Source of the DNA: Eunapius fragilis | Taxonomy: Eukaryota > Porifera > Demospongiae > Spongillida > Spongillidae | Direction: 5' to 3' | Assembly: GCA_963681505.1 (NCBI GenBank) | Contig: OY811975.1 | Location: 8,126,135-8,190,134, forward strand | Length of the DNA: 64,000 nt | In this document: positions 31,501-46,500 of the stretch, one piece after another | How the letters are laid out: the number at the start of each line of letters is the position of its first letter | How positions within the stretch are numbered: position 1 is the first letter of the stretch | Program-made: the position numbers and the translations under genes | Notes under the pieces: model-generated | What the model was told of the DNA's origin: nothing | Seen by the model: the letters and a program-made list of their open reading frames with translations, nothing else | The model's database searches: none

Positions 31501-34500
31501 ACCAAACATCAAGCAAAGAGTTAGACTAACAAATACACGTGTATTAATTCCAAGACAATCGTAAACTTTCCGACTCATTATCTATTTAGCAAGTTCGACA
31601 AAACAAGCCAAAGAATTTCACGAATAATGGAAAAACGATTATGCTAACAAATGGCGTGAGGAGACTCAGAGTGACTGTTTTGTGTCAGCCACTCATGAGA
31701 AAGTCCATTATGAACAGTGGTTCAGCCTTGGCCGTCCGGCAGCCATCCCCCAAAAGACATATTTTATGCAGGGAGTCGTCAATGCCATAACCGTCTGATC
31801 CGTAGGAGCCGCCAGAAATTTGACGGCCAACTGTATCCAATCTGGTCATAGGCTGATATGCATCGCAATTCTTAATCTGGGAACCAGACTGATATATAAT
31901 AATACATAGGTACATGTATTATACTTCCTGCACACAAAGCTCTAGATATTGTCTAAATAATATGCATTGAAACTATTAACTCCCATAGTCATTTGCGCAT
32001 ACAAAATGGCAGCGACCACTGACAGTATAACTGATAAAAATGGTTAATGTAATATTCATATAATATTCATGGCAATATCACCCAAAAACCTAGGCCTATG
32101 GGATCAATAGCATATTGATGAGTGATGAAGTTATTAAAAGAAAACGACATTTGCAACTAGAGGGATAACTGAGAAAACAGATTGCTTATCTTTGTCACAA
32201 TGAAATGACAGCACTAAAATCAAAAGTTTGATGTTGGTTTCTGTCACAAATCATTGTACTTTAATCTCTTGAAGAAAACCCAATATTTAGGGGTTAACCC
32301 GTAGCTTTTGAAGTTAGAATTCGTGGTTCATTTTCGCATTATAGAATAAAAATCCGAGCAAACAATGAACCTATTTGCACTTCTTAACTTTTGTGAATAG
32401 TTAAGATCAAATTTTGTGCCAACTAGAGTTAATGTACCCACAGGCAGTATTTCTCAAAATAGTGAAGTACATTAGCACTGATATAATTTTGCACTAAAAG
32501 ATATTTCTGTAGTGGAATGCACTACTTCCCTTAGATAAAGAAAGATAAACATATTGGCATGTATGGCAACCCTTTACCAATAGTTTATTTGCATTAACTA
32601 TTCGAGGTTAACCCCTTAATTGTAGTGGATCGCAGAACATTAAGAGAAAGAACACTTGTACATTTCCTTGAGCCCAGTCCCAAAACTCGTTGTCATAACC
32701 TTGGTTCCGTTACATACATCTAGTTTTGAAGAATGGAATAGTACCAATTGTTTCAATTATCTATTCACATGCTGTCCCTAGAGGCTATATAGACATGTAT
32801 CGTGTCGTTAGAGAAAATAAAGCGAGAACGCACATTCCGCGAGTTGCCATTTTTGGCTGTCTAGGACTTTTGGCTGATTGCATTACATGCTGATCTCAGC
32901 CCAAGTCATTCTTTCCCACTGTGCTTCCTGTTTGTGTCATAAACTATCTGGTTGGCTAAATCCAACAAATGCAGGGACTGAGGATCACATGAGCCATTGG
33001 ACTGAGGATCACATGAGACACAGGACTGAGGAATACTGTACATGAGCCACAGGATTGAGGATCACAAGAGCCACAGGGGTACATAAGTTATGTTATATGC
33101 ATGCAGAGTATATGGTATATGGTGTTAAACTTTTCCTTTAATGCATACGCTCACCTTAGCACGCCCAGATCGTCTTGCTGATTTTGATCCTTCAATGATG
33201 ACCTAAGGAGATAAGGAAGTGTCGCATGATCCTTTAGACAATGAACTGGAACATGCCCATCCCAGTCATACCCTGTATGCATTATTATGAAAGTCTATGT
33301 GATATCCCAGGAAGCCTGGTCCTATCAACTTTACCTTTGCCAAGGAGCTCTTGCCAGCCCCTGTGTCCCCACATAGGATAACTTTACAGAAGGTGTGTAC
33401 AGGATAGTCCTCATAACAGGTAGTGTACTTTTGGAGTAATGTGATTACATCATAGGCTGTAGCCACCATCAGTGGAGTGCTGCCATCCTGGAGTGGGTAT
33501 GGTACATGTTAAGTCATATAGACTGCCAATAAAAGAATGCATGGACTTTTACTTTACAATATATAATAAATGCTCAGCTTATATGTTTCAATCTCAACGT
33601 CTTATTATAAAATGCCTGACAGGAGTTTTATTGTTGTTGTCTAAATGTTTTATTTAATTACATTGTTGTGGTCTAAATAATTTATGATGGTTGTGCACTG
33701 GTGTCCCGTTCCAAAACTACATGCTACTTAAGTTTTTTGCTGGTTGCATGTCTTTGTATTAATATGTGGTTCCAAAAACAACAATGAATACACAAAACAC
33801 GTAAAATGGTGGAAAACTTTTAACATGTGTAGTCTGACAATGTAATACTAACTCAAATTCCACAGAAACCAATGTGGTGAAAATAAAAATAACACGATAC
33901 TAAAACAAAATATCACATTTTAATGAACATACAGTTTTGAACTTGATAAATTGAAGGTCAAAACAGGGATTATTGCCAGGTAAAAAAAAAAGCTATTTGA
34001 GCATGATAGTGTTGTCAATTTGACCACCACATTGCAATATACTTCCTTGATGCTGTCATGAATTTTAGTTCGTCAACTAAAAGAATTCTTTTTAGCTCAT
34101 ACAACACTATTGATAGAAAAATTAATTTTCTAGCATCATGTGAAACAATAGCCCATCTATGTCAGTTTGCAGCAAGGTGTAATGGAATATCACAATCCTG
34201 GAGTGAGTACAATGTTCAGGCAACATGGTGTTATTAACAGACCTACTAATTCGCTAGCATCTGCTGGTTGTCTGATTTGGGGACAAGAGCAGGGGTATTC
34301 CACAAGCTAGTGTAACTTTTCCCAACACCTGGCTATAGAGGTCATCAGTGAGTGCCACTGACCAGAAACAGGTGTCCTGGAGAAAATGTAGCTGGTTGTC
34401 AATTATTGCGATAACTATTAATATACGTGTGATGCGTGTTATTAACTATCCGTATTGAGTGAGTTCGAGATATTGGGTGTCGACAATCACGACCAGTATT

Positions 34501-37500
34501 GAATCTTTTTCATGGTCCTTCGAGCCAAGAATTGCCCTAGAACTGGATTTGATTGAATATGTCTGACGAAGAGAACCTTGTTCGAAAGAAACGCGTTCGC
34601 GTGGGGCATCGTGCATCAACGACTCGAATTATCGCCCAGGCACGCAAAAATCAGGCCTGCCATTGCTGCCAACTCTCCCGCATCTCGCGGGAGTCTCACG
34701 CATTTACAACCACTCTCCCGCACTCCCGCTAGCCATGTCCGTTCTCACGCACTTGATGATCCCGGCTCCGCCCTACTGGTCCTATAACCTTCGCTTACAC
34801 CACCAGGAATGTTAATTTTGTATCAAATATGTTATACATATTTGAAACATTCATCTCCGCAAGCGTATACATAATTGTATCAGATATGTGTATTTGTAAC
34901 ATATTAGCAAAACATATTTGATACATATCTGCTTGCTAAGATCGATGTTTCAAATATGTTTTTTGCTATGATACAATTATGAGTTATGATACAAATTTGA
35001 ACTTTCCTGGGTGTGTAATAATACTTGTAACTCTGATTGTTAATTCTGTTATTCTTCAATATTATTATTATCGTACGTTATTTTTTCTATCATACATGTA
35101 GATTATTTTATCTAATTATTAAAAGTAATAATACTGTATAAAACAATACATAAACAGTAATAAATGCACATTTATTATCACTATTATAATAACCTTAAAA
35201 ATCAGTAGTATAAGGTGAAAAAAGTGTTCCTAGGATGGAGGCAGCATTGCCCCTTTGTACAGCCACCGAAAGACGTTATCTAATGTATTCACGTGCTGCA
35301 TGCGCCGCGAAAATGAAAATGGCAGATGGGAATGATCCTGTTGCCAATCTAGATCCCGATCGAAATGGTTCTTCCGACGATATGGACGAGCCACATGGTT
35401 CTGCCGATACCCCACCTAAGAAGCGACCTCGTCCGCAGTACAAAACAAAGTGGCAGCAAAACTGGGCATCCAAACACCCTTGCATCACAAAAAAGTCTGA
35501 GACCCTAGCGGAGTGCAGTGTCTGCTCTCGAGCATTTAACTTTGGCCATCAAGGTGAAAGAGACATCCTGCATCACCTAGGTGGAGCTGACCGTATAAAA
35601 CGTGCCAAAGAGTTGGAAAAGGCCAGCAGAAAGCTGGTGATGATGGAAAGCAGGTATGTATTTAATTCAGCTTGTAAAATGAGATTTTTAATTTGGATAC
35701 TATTCCTCATGCAGGTCATAAAAGCTGAGGTTCTTTTCACTGGATTCCTTGTGGAACACAATATTCCTCTGGCAGTATCGGATCACGCAGGGCCCCTCTT
35801 TAGGAAAATGTTTCCGGATAGCGCTATTGCCAAGAAATACTCATGCGACGACAGTAGTTCTAAACGGAGCAATGGCCCCTGAAATGATTTTATCTTTGGT
35901 GGAAACGATGAAGGTAGAACCCTTCTCACTAAATGTTGATGGTAGCAACGACAATGATTTATTTAAGACGTACCCACTCTGTGTTTGAGTTTTTGATGTC
36001 TACAGGGGCCATGTGTGTCTCAGATTTCTGGACATGTGTGCTTCCAGTCTTTCAACTGCTGACGGCATTTTCACCAAGTTAGATGCTGCTTTAACCAAGC
36101 ATAGCTTAGACTGGTCAAGGTGTGTGGGATTTTCTGTGGATAACACAAATGTAAATGTGGGCAAGAGAAATTCCATAATGATGAGAGTATTAGAAATAAG
36201 TAAATCTGTTTATTTTATGGGTTGCAAGATAATAAAGTATGAGCGTTCGATGGTTGAACCTTGAGTCTGTAGTTCTACGTCTTTTGAAGCAGTATGCAGC
36301 GCTTAAGTCCTATTTTGAGTCAGAGGAAGAATGTGAACAAGATAGATTGTGTAGGTTGAAGAAGAGGTTTGCTGACCCCATGACAGAGGTTTACCTGCTA
36401 TTTTACCAGGCCATTCTACCTGTGTTTACTTCTGCAGACTTGATGTTTCAGAGGACTGCACCTATGATCCACTTGGTAAGAGGCTCATTATTCTCCCTGA
36501 TTAGGAAAACAATGGGAAAGTTCATTAGACCTGAATTGCTGACAGTTTCAGATGATGAACTAGTCCAGATAGATTTTGGAAATCCGGAGAATCAACTTAC
36601 ACAAAACCAATTGTTTATTTGCTTCACTACTAGACAGGTCTTGAATAGGCACAATTGAACAGAGGCAAATCAATGTATTCTATGCAGGTGTTAGATATTT
36701 CTATATTGCTGCTACATCATACATGATCAAAAATCTCCCTCTGAAGCACGAGGTTCTGCGCCATGCGTCTTTCTGCAACTTTGAATTAAGAATGGAAGCT
36801 GAGATTTCATCAATAGAATTCTTCATTGAGAGGTATCCTGTGTTTTTTGAAAGCTTGAACTTGGATGATCTGCATGATGAATTTGTTTTATACAAAACAT
36901 CTCCTGATTTAACACCTGAAATCGTGAAGTTAGCAACTGTGACAGAAACAATGGGCCAGGATTTTCTTAGGATGGATATCATCTGGGATCACCTCTCAAA
37001 AGTAAAAGATGCCTCAGGAAATTTCAAACTCCCTATCATATCTAGAGTTGCCAAATTAGTTTTGACTATTCCACATACCAATTCAGATGCAGAAAGGGTG
37101 TTTAGCATCATTGAGAATAACAAAGTGAAGAGCAGGTCAGATCTGGCACTTGAGGGTACTCTGTCGTCCTTGACAACCTGTAAAGTAAATCAGTTTTTTG
37201 ATGAGCCCTGCTACCAGTTTGAACCAAGCACAGTACTGCTTGATAAAGCAGAGAAAGCTACTACTGCCTACAACAAGGCTCATCAGTGATGATCATTGGC
37301 TGCCTGTTTAGGTTTGTGTACTTCTTGTCAGTTCAGTTATTTGTTTACGTTTCATTTTCATAAAACAACAGATATATGAATTAACATTTACCAACATGCA
37401 TACATGTACATATCATTTGTTTGTTATCATGGGATTGATGCCAATCGAGCTATCTATAATAATAGATAATAATATACACTGTTACGAATCTCCATCTACA

Positions 37501-40500
37501 AACGTCTTAGGCACTACTGCATGGAACCCTTACCGTGCACGCGATCCATTGAATTGCGTGACGAGTGACAACTGATGCACTCTGATGCGTTGAATGGCTT
37601 TCATGCACTGCGTGCACCCACTTCTTATACGTCCGTAATGTCGTTGTGGAAATTTGCTAACAGTAAATACGGCTAATTTTTGGTGCTCCCGCATTTCGGC
37701 CCCTAAATTACCCATTCTCCCGCAAATTCATGCCCACGCTCACGCAAGCTATCAAAACATAGTTGGCAGGTCTGGAAAATATGGAACAAATAGAACGCAA
37801 CACGGCGGCATTGACTCAGCAAATGACCGCTCTCAAGGCGAAGCTTGATCTGCTCACTGCTCTCGACGCAGAAATATTGGAATTGACTTTGAACGAAGAC
37901 GAAATAGTCCAAGAGATATAACATGCTGATACCTATAAAGCGCAACTACAGACAATGGTGTTCGAATTAGAAGGTGCGCATAAGACGAAGGGAAAAGACG
38001 CATCGACGTTGGGAGTTCAACCATGTTCGACAGAATCATCACGTTCATCATCGCCCGTGCACTCGAATTCCTCGCGTCACTCCTCATGTCAACCTGCGCA
38101 AGAAAATGGCGCCAACAGAAGACCGAGAATAAAGCTTCCAAAGCTTACTTTGAGGAAATTTAACGGTGACATCACCCAGTGGTCAAGTTCATTCAATACA
38201 GCCATACACAGTAATACGGAGCTGTCCAACGTCGACAAGTTCAATTACCTGAACTCTTTATTGGAGAAGGGAGCTGCAGATGCTGTAGCAGGCTTGGCAC
38301 TCACCAGTGCAAATTATGAAGAGGCAGTGTCAGTTCTGAAACAACACTCTGGCAAATTGTTTCCAAGCATATGGAAGAGCTTCTCAACCTGGAAGCAGTT
38401 ACCTCAATACTGAACTTGAAGGGTCTTCGTCACCTTTATGATTCTGTGGAAACTCGCATCAGAAATTTACGTTCTTTGGGCATATCCTCTGATTCCTACG
38501 ACAGCCTCTTGGCATCGGTCCTACTTAACAGATTGCCACCTGAACTGAGAGTGATGGTATCAAGGGAGATCACTGATGAAGAATGGAACTTGGCAAAGGT
38601 GATGAAAATAAAGAATTGAATGCACGCGAAAGAGCAGCGGTGAGCACTATGTCTACCTTTCAAGGGAAGAAACCAGTGAAGGATGTACCAACAGCATCTT
38701 CACTACTGACTGGAGATTCAACCATCAACTGCTGTTTTTGCGGACAGTCACACACATCGGAAGTTTGTGCGAAGGTCACAGATGTGGGTCATCGGAAGCA
38801 GATATACTGATCAAGGCAGGAAGATGCTTCCTCTGCTTGCGGAAACATCATTCGAGCAAACACTGTCGATCCTCCATGAGATGCTCCAACTGTCAAGGAA
38901 GACACCATATAACTATCTGCAACAAAGACCAGGGTGCAGCACAACAGGTACAACCCACACGAACCCCATGTAATCAGACAACCAAAAGGGATGAAACTGC
39001 TGTTGTATCGATGTACGTCAATGCTAAAACCTCAGTACTCCTGCAGACAGCCAGGGTATTAGTCTACAACCCAGACAGAGCCAAGCCAGTCATGGTAACC
39101 AGAGCAATACTGGATAGCGGAAGTCAGCGTTCATATATATCCCACAAGTTGAGGGAAGCACTTTCATTGAAAACATGCAGAGCAGAAAGAGACTTTGCTT
39201 ATAAAGACCTTTGGCTCCGAGACAGAGAAAATGCAGACTTGCAATGTGGTCAAGGTTACAATGAAGCTCAAGGATGGAAAGGAAACACTGTGGTTCTACT
39301 GGAAGTGCCTATGATATGTGAACCATTGATAGGACAACATGTCACATACGCTGCCGAGCAGTACTCTTATCTCTCAGGACTTGAACTGGCTGACCCTACT
39401 CAACCTGACGATCATATTCTTGAGATCAACATACTTCTAGGTGCTGATCTATACTGGAGTCTTGTAACTAACAAAATCAAAAGATGTGCTGGTAATGGCC
39501 CTACAGCTTTGTTTACGAAGTTTGGATGGGTACTGTCTGGACCTATTTCTGGATCACATAGTGAAATATCTTCAGCCAGCAGTCTCCTGGTTTCTCACAT
39601 TTTGAATGCAGCTGTGTCCACGAGGACTGAAGAGAGTGAGCTTGAAAAGCAAGTGAAGTTGTTTTGGGAAGTTGAGACACTAGAAGTCAAGGATGAAGAG
39701 ACTTCACCTTATGAGAAGTTCTTGAAACTGTGCACTTTAAGGAGAACAGGTATGAAGTTCGCTTGCCATGGAAAGAAGCATGTTTTCTGCAATCTGACAA
39801 CCTACAGTTGTGTCACAAAAGGCTACTTGGACTGTTGAAGCGTTTACGGAATGACCCGTATATACTGAAGAGTTTGACGCAGTTATTCAGGAACAGATTC
39901 ACAAGGGGATTGTAGAAATTGTTTCAGATCCGTGGAATAGCAAGGCAGAATGAGTTCACTATCTACCTCATCATCCTGTTATCAGAAAGGATAAACAGAC
40001 GACGAAACTGAGAGTTGTATATTATGCCTCCGCTCAACAGGATGGACTGTCTCTGAACGAGTGCCTCTACAGTGGACCAACATTTGGCCAAAATATTTTT
40101 GATATCATTCTTCAATTTAGATGCCACAAAATTGCCCTGACTGGGGACATTGAGAAAGCATTTCTAATGGTGTCGGTGTGGAATGAAGACAGAGATGTAT
40201 TGCGGTTCTTGTGGGTGGACAACATCGAGAAGGATTTCCCAGAGTTATTGGTGTTGAGATTTACCAGAGTTGTGTTTGGTGTGTCTGCAAGTCCATTTCT
40301 GCTCAACGTAATGTTGGATCACCACATTAGAAAATATGAAACCGAGGATCCAGAATTTGTGGTCAGGTTTCTTCATGCAATATTTGTGGATGATGTGACG
40401 TATGGAAGGAATGACATTGAAGACGTTTTCCAGCTGTATTTGAAGACAAAGAAGAGGCTCTTGGAGGGTGGATTTAACATCAGGAAATTCATATCCAACA

Positions 40501-43500
40501 ATTTTCAGCTACAGGCTAGAATTGAAGAGGAAGAAAAGCATCTGAAGAGCCCTGCACTTAATTGTGAATACAAGATAATGGAAGAGGATGCACATATGCA
40601 AAGGATGTGCTTGGCTGCAAATTGGAAGATAACTACGAGAAAAGGATTCTTGGGGTTTGCTGGGATCCTGCAAGGGATGAACTTCTGTTCAATGTGAAGC
40701 CTGTCGTTGATCTAGACAAGAAGATCCATGTCACAAAGAGATCTGTCGTGTGTATTGCGGCAAAGTTCTATGATCCATTGGGCATAATATCACCCACAAC
40801 TAAAAATGATGGCTCAGAATTTGTGGCAATTAAAAATTGGTTGGGATGAACCTCTTACTGGAGAAACATTGTAACAGTGGAATCAGCTCGTAGTTTCACT
40901 AGAAGGGGTGCTACTCATCTCCATTCCAAGATGGTATTCTACGAGCAGTGATGACAGAGTGGCCACATTCAGCTTACAGGGATTTTGTGATGCCTTGACA
41001 AGAGCTTATGCTGCAGTAGTATACCTGAAAATACAATCCATAAGTGGAGGTGAGGTGCGGTTACTGGCTTCAAGAATTAGATTGACACCTCTCAACAAAC
41101 AGACAATACCAAGGCTTGAACTATTGTCAGCACTACTGCTGTCCAAGCTGGTGTATAGTGTCACGAACGCGATCAAAAGTGAATACACTCTGGAGAAACC
41201 ATGCTGTTACACTGACTCAATTGTGGCACTATATTGGTTCACAGGCCTGAGAAAAGAATGGAAGCAATTTGTTGAAAACAGGGTGAATCAGATACGTCAC
41301 CTGGTGCCAGCAGAACATTGGAGGTATTGCCCAGGGACAAGCAGCCCTGCAGACCTGCCTTCCAGGGGAACGTCCCTAACTGATCCAGCAATTTCCGCCT
41401 TGTGGTGGAATGGTCCTGAGTGGTTACGGGGTGACTATGTGCCATTAGAAGATGATATTGCAGTGCCAGAGGATTGCTTGAAGGAATTAAAGAGCTGTAA
41501 TCTCTGTCATAACATGCTGGCAGCTGAAGGCACTACAATCAGCCCTATTGTGAATTTTGAGAGATTCAGTGTCTTCAAAAGACTTCTTCGGATCACAGCT
41601 TGGGTAATTAAGTTCATAGAAATTCTGAAGTTAAGGGGAGAACCAAATGCAAGCAACAGTTTAGATATCAACAGGGCTGAAGTGTACTGGATTATAATAA
41701 TACAGCAGGCGCTTGTAAATGATGAGCGGTTCAACAATTGGCACCGGTAGTTTGACTTGTTTAAGGATGAGCAAGGACTCTGGAGATGCAGAGGGTGATT
41801 GGGAAAGGCTGATATTCCTGAGAATACAGGACATCCAGTTCTGCTGTATGGAAAGCACTATCTCACATTGTTGATCTGCAGGAATGTCACGAAAGAGTGT
41901 TTCATGGTGGTGTGTCAGACACCCTTACAGAGATTAGAGCACGATATTGGATCATTAAGGGAAGGAGTTTGGTAAGAAAGTGTCTGCAGCAATATACAAA
42001 TGATGTAAGAGGTTTCACAGTAAACCTTACAAGGCTCCTCCTCTACCATTACCACAGGTCAGGGTACAGGAAGCACCTGCGTTCACATTTACAGTCTGAC
42101 CTCATTAAGAGCGCACTCGTTATAAGCGCATTCCCACGTTAGAAGTATTGATAATTATATTCATGGTTGATGCGGGTACTACACATTATCTATGTCTACA
42201 ATGTGCAATCTATGCCCTAATACAGTAAGAGCGCAGGGAACAAACGTGGCGCTACTAACGAGGTCAGACTGTACTGGAGTTGATTTTGCTGGACCGCTTT
42301 ATGTGAAGGGAACCACAGCAAAGGTGTGGGTATGCCTTTACACTTGTTGCGCAGTCAGAGCTGTCATTTAGACTTAGTGCTGGACTTGACAACAGAAGCC
42401 TTCCTTCGAAGTTTCAGGCGTTTTGTGGCTCGTAGAGGGCTGCCCAAGAAGGTTGTTTCAGACAACGGGAAGACTTTCAAGGTAGCTGGACGGATTATCA
42501 AGGATGTGATGAACTCCTGTGAGATGCAGAAGTATTTTTCAGGAAATCATGTTGAGTGGACAAGAGCTCCATGGTGGGGAGGTGTATTTGAGCGGATGGT
42601 TGGTTTAATGAAGAAATGTTTGATGAAGATAGTAGGACAAGCTGTACTAACACAGGATGAATTATTGACCACAATCACTGGGGTAGAGGCAATCCTCAAC
42701 TCCAGGCCAATATCGTACATCTCCACTGATAACAACGAGGAACCATTAACTCCGTCACATCTAATTATTGGCAGAAGGATATTTAATCTTCCCAATATTA
42801 CTGAAAGCTCAAACGACGCAGAATTCAACACAAAGCTCTCCACTGAACAACTCTCACAGAGAGGTATCTCAAGACTGTCCTGGACAACTTCTGGAGACGA
42901 TGGCGGATGGAGTATTTGCTAGAGCTTAGGGAAATGCATCGTTATGCAAACACAAGAGTAGCTCAGAACAAAGTGATCGTGATTGGAGATATTGTTTTGG
43001 TGCATGAGTCTAGCCTCCCAAGAACATTCTGGCGACTTGCAAAAGTTGAGAAGTTGATAAAAGGTACTGATGGAGAAATTAGAGGAGCATTCATTTGGGT
43101 GAAAAGCCGAAATAGCTCTACTGTGTGGAAGAGGCCAATACAGCACCTGCATTATTTGGAATCTTATCAACTCTAAGACAAGGATGAGGATGAAATTGCT
43201 GAATTAGAACAGCCTCAACCTGCTCACACACGTCCGAGAAGAATAGCAGCTGAAGTTGCAAGAAGGAAGATTGAGCTATTAATGGAAGATTCTGAGAACT
43301 AAATTAGACTACAATTAGAAGTTGACTGGCTCTACCAGTCAACAGGGCAGGATGTCAATTATTGCAATAACTATTAATATACGTGTGATGCGTATTATTA
43401 ATTATTCGTTTTTGAGTGAGTTCGAGATATTGGGTGTGCGTTCTAGAGAGCGTTTATGCTACGACAATCAGGTCCAGTATAGAATCTTTTTCACTGGTGA

Positions 43501-46500
43501 TGTAAGTTATAATCATGTCAAATGTGCTGTACTAACAATCTCAGGGAGCCAAACTAGTAAAAATCTGTTGTGCTTGGTAATGAGCAGCCCCATACTTGCC
43601 TATGAAAAGATTTGTAGTGATCCCGCTAACCGCTAGTTAATTCCTGACTCTGTTTCTCACTACCTACTTTTCGTATGAGTTGAAGCACAATCTCACCATC
43701 AGCAGATACATCAATGAATTTTACAGGTTTGATTATATTTATCTGATCATGAACTGGTTTTTTTAAGTTTCATTGCATTTTTCATCATGAATTTATAATT
43801 TTTTCAGTGTTGCTTGATAAGTATCCATTGCATAAACATAAATACAGTTCATTATATCATTCCACCCGCAAAACACTGACCTGTACAATCTGATCATTTT
43901 GTTATCATGCATCATGAGCTGTAGTTTCAAAGTAGCATATTAATAAAAGCTAATGGTCCTGCCCAAGCTCCACTGAATTGTCACACCCTCTCAAGGCCCC
44001 TCCTTTATAATTGCTGGGGCGCACCCATGAGTAAAAAACTAAGCCAACATGGTGGGTACAATTTACACATGTACATGTAGTACATGGTCATACAAACCAG
44101 AAATATTTCAGATAGCAGAGATAAAGGGTAGTTGAGGAGGAAAGGGGAATGTGGCACCGGGAATAGCAGAGGCCACTAGTTTCACAATGTACATATAGCC
44201 TCTTTTTCCAAAGTGATGCTTGCTCTGTTTAACTCAGGCTCCGCCTCCTTCCATACCCTAAACCCTCACCTAACACCCGCATTACATCATTTCCCTGAAC
44301 ATTGTCACTCGGTATGTATAATACTCCACTTGATGCCCACTCGTTCTGTAACATTTAAATCACCCTCTCGCATTACTTTTAATATGCAGTACTCTCGTGT
44401 TATTATTACACCGTTACATCTTACATGTAAATTAGCCTTCTAGCAGAGATGTGCAACAATGGATCATGCAGGTCCATCAATGTCAGTTATCATTTATATT
44501 GATCATGAACTCACAATGCCTTTAATGTTCACATCAATACCAGGAGCAGAAAGGAGACGTTCCACACAAGTAGTACGGCCTTCCCTTGCAGCAAGGATTA
44601 ATGGAGTATAACCATCCTGGAGTGGGTACAATAGTTCAGTCAACATGGTGGGCACAGTGTACACATGTACATGTAGTACATGGTCATGCAAACAGGAAAG
44701 TCATAGAAATATTTTAGATGGTATGGATAACTGGTGGAGATAGAGTGACGTGAGAAAAAGCAGGGGCCGGTGTATTAGTTAATGTTCACAGATGCAGTAC
44801 ATGTACATGTAGTTCCCTTCATATCTTTGCCAAAAGTAATGCTTCCTTCATCTAGGATTAAACGGTAACTGCGTACCGGCACTAGTATGATACACAGATG
44901 TTATCCAGGTTATGTCCCCTCCTCTGGTTATTTAAGTATTGTTATGAATAGTTTTCTAGCATCAAGAGACAAAAAAATTATTGTACCTAAGTGCTAGGAC
45001 TTACATGGACTAACGATGGATCATATCAACGTCTCCAACCTTATCCAAACTGATTCGTGTCATACACACATTCATCAAAATGTCAATTATCATTTATACT
45101 GATCACCAACTCACCCAGCCTGTAGCGTTCACATTAACACCAGGAATGGAAAGGAGACGTTCCACACAAGTAGTATGACCTCCCCTTGCAGTAATGTGTA
45201 ATGGAGTATAACCATCCTGGAGTGGGTACAATAGTTGACTCAACATGGAGCATTGTCCACTACAGCATAAAAACAATTGAATACACGATCAAGTCTGTTC
45301 ATCATATTCGTGTGACACGTCACAGGTCACGAACTTAATAGAATGAAATTACATGCACAGGCACTGCAGATATACAATACTAGTCACACGTATTTTAAAG
45401 TTCCCAGTAAAATGCCAGCTAACTGTGGCTAACACAATAGTGATCTCATAAGGTCGTGCACCCTATGCTACATATGTACATTAATGATATTCAGTAAAAA
45501 CATCCACATTGTTCATTAGTCAAACCCAGTGACCATTTTCAGCAAAAAACCAACAAAAGATTCCAGCATTCCTCCTCTGTCTTATGCTCCTGATGTGCTG
45601 TTTCACGTGGCCGGTGGACTCTAAACAATTTGTTACCCCACCCATCTTTGGCACGCTGGTCAACTATCACTCCACTATCGACTTTCTCCCACTTCGGGAA
45701 TTCACCTCCCAGCTTGCACTTTAGGGGAGCATTGACATCATCTTCACCTTCTTCGTGTCCTTCGTTATCGTCCTCACCAGCAGCTTCCATTTCATGATCT
45801 CCTTGGTCTTTTTCTTCCTCAATACGATCGTTTTCTACCGGTGGACCGCTTACCAAACCAACGTCTCCATTTGTAGGAGTTATCTTTGGCTTCCAAAGCG
45901 CCTTTCTGTGACCCAAGACAATAGTGGCCTCCCAGACGGTCCACTCCAGTAGTGGATCTAGGGGTGGGGGTGGGGGGGGGGGTTTGGGGGTTTAAACTCC
46001 TCCTCCCAGCCCTTTGATAATATTATTCATAGCAGGAAATTAGGCAATCTGCATTGATGTTGTGAACAAATCATTTAAAACTCCCCCACTTTAATTGCCA
46101 CGCCCCCTTCGTACGTCCGCGCCTGCACTCCACTCTCCACTTAGTTTTACGATTTACATATGCAGCAGAGTCACCATTACCCACTCCTATTTGTTCATCT
46201 CTCCGGGATCTTGTTAACCTCTTATTAGCGAGGCAGGAGGCCCCTGACATAGTTGCAAGATTTCTGACTGGTTTGAACAAGAACAAGCCTGATCAGCCAA
46301 GAGACCATCGTCCTATTGCGGTGGGTGAAACACTTCGGCAATTAGCTGGGAATGTCTGTGTGCAGTTGTTAAGTGCAAAGCTTATGAATTCTTTTTGCCC
46401 TTTCAAGTGGGTGTGGCTTGCCCTACGGGAGCGGAAAAAATGATTCGTGGTCTCCGTGGCTGTGTTGAAGCGCACAGCAATGATGACGATTTTGTGGTCC

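Larger units (their letters stand above)
30535..33154. other. Intron of the Roc-COR gene
   Basis: Holds a degenerate hairpin copy (31103-31330), possible small exons at 31384-31915 and a minisatellite at 32974-33090. Confidence 0.6.
34652..37774 (+). mobile_element. hAT-like transposon inserted in the BEL/Pao Gag
   Basis: 3.1 kb. Ends CAGGCCTGCCA (34652) and, inverted, CAGACCTGCCAACT (37774). Flanking octamers GCAAAAAT and GAAAATAT are similar but not identical, as expected of an old 8-bp duplication. Subterminal regions share CTCCCGCA and CTCACGCA motifs with the element at 54186. Contains the transposase relic 35235-37289. Confidence 0.75.
34397..43493 (+). mobile_element. BEL/Pao LTR retrotransposon, TSD CTGGT, with nested insertions
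   Basis: LTRs at 34397-34512 and 43353-43493 begin TGTCAATTATTG and end TTTTTCA. CTGGT lies immediately outside both (34392-34396 and 43494-43498). Internal order: Gag start (34559), hAT element (34652-37774), Gag remainder, zinc knuckles, protease, RT, RNase H, integrase and DUF5641-type C-terminus. Frameshifts and stops occur throughout, so it is inactive. It sits in the intron between the P-loop exon and the ankyrin exons of the Roc-COR gene, in the opposite strand sense. Confidence 0.92.

Noticed and set aside
34578..34787. 69-codon frame near the BEL/Pao start
   Set aside because: Out-of-frame shadow over the Gag start and the hAT terminus.
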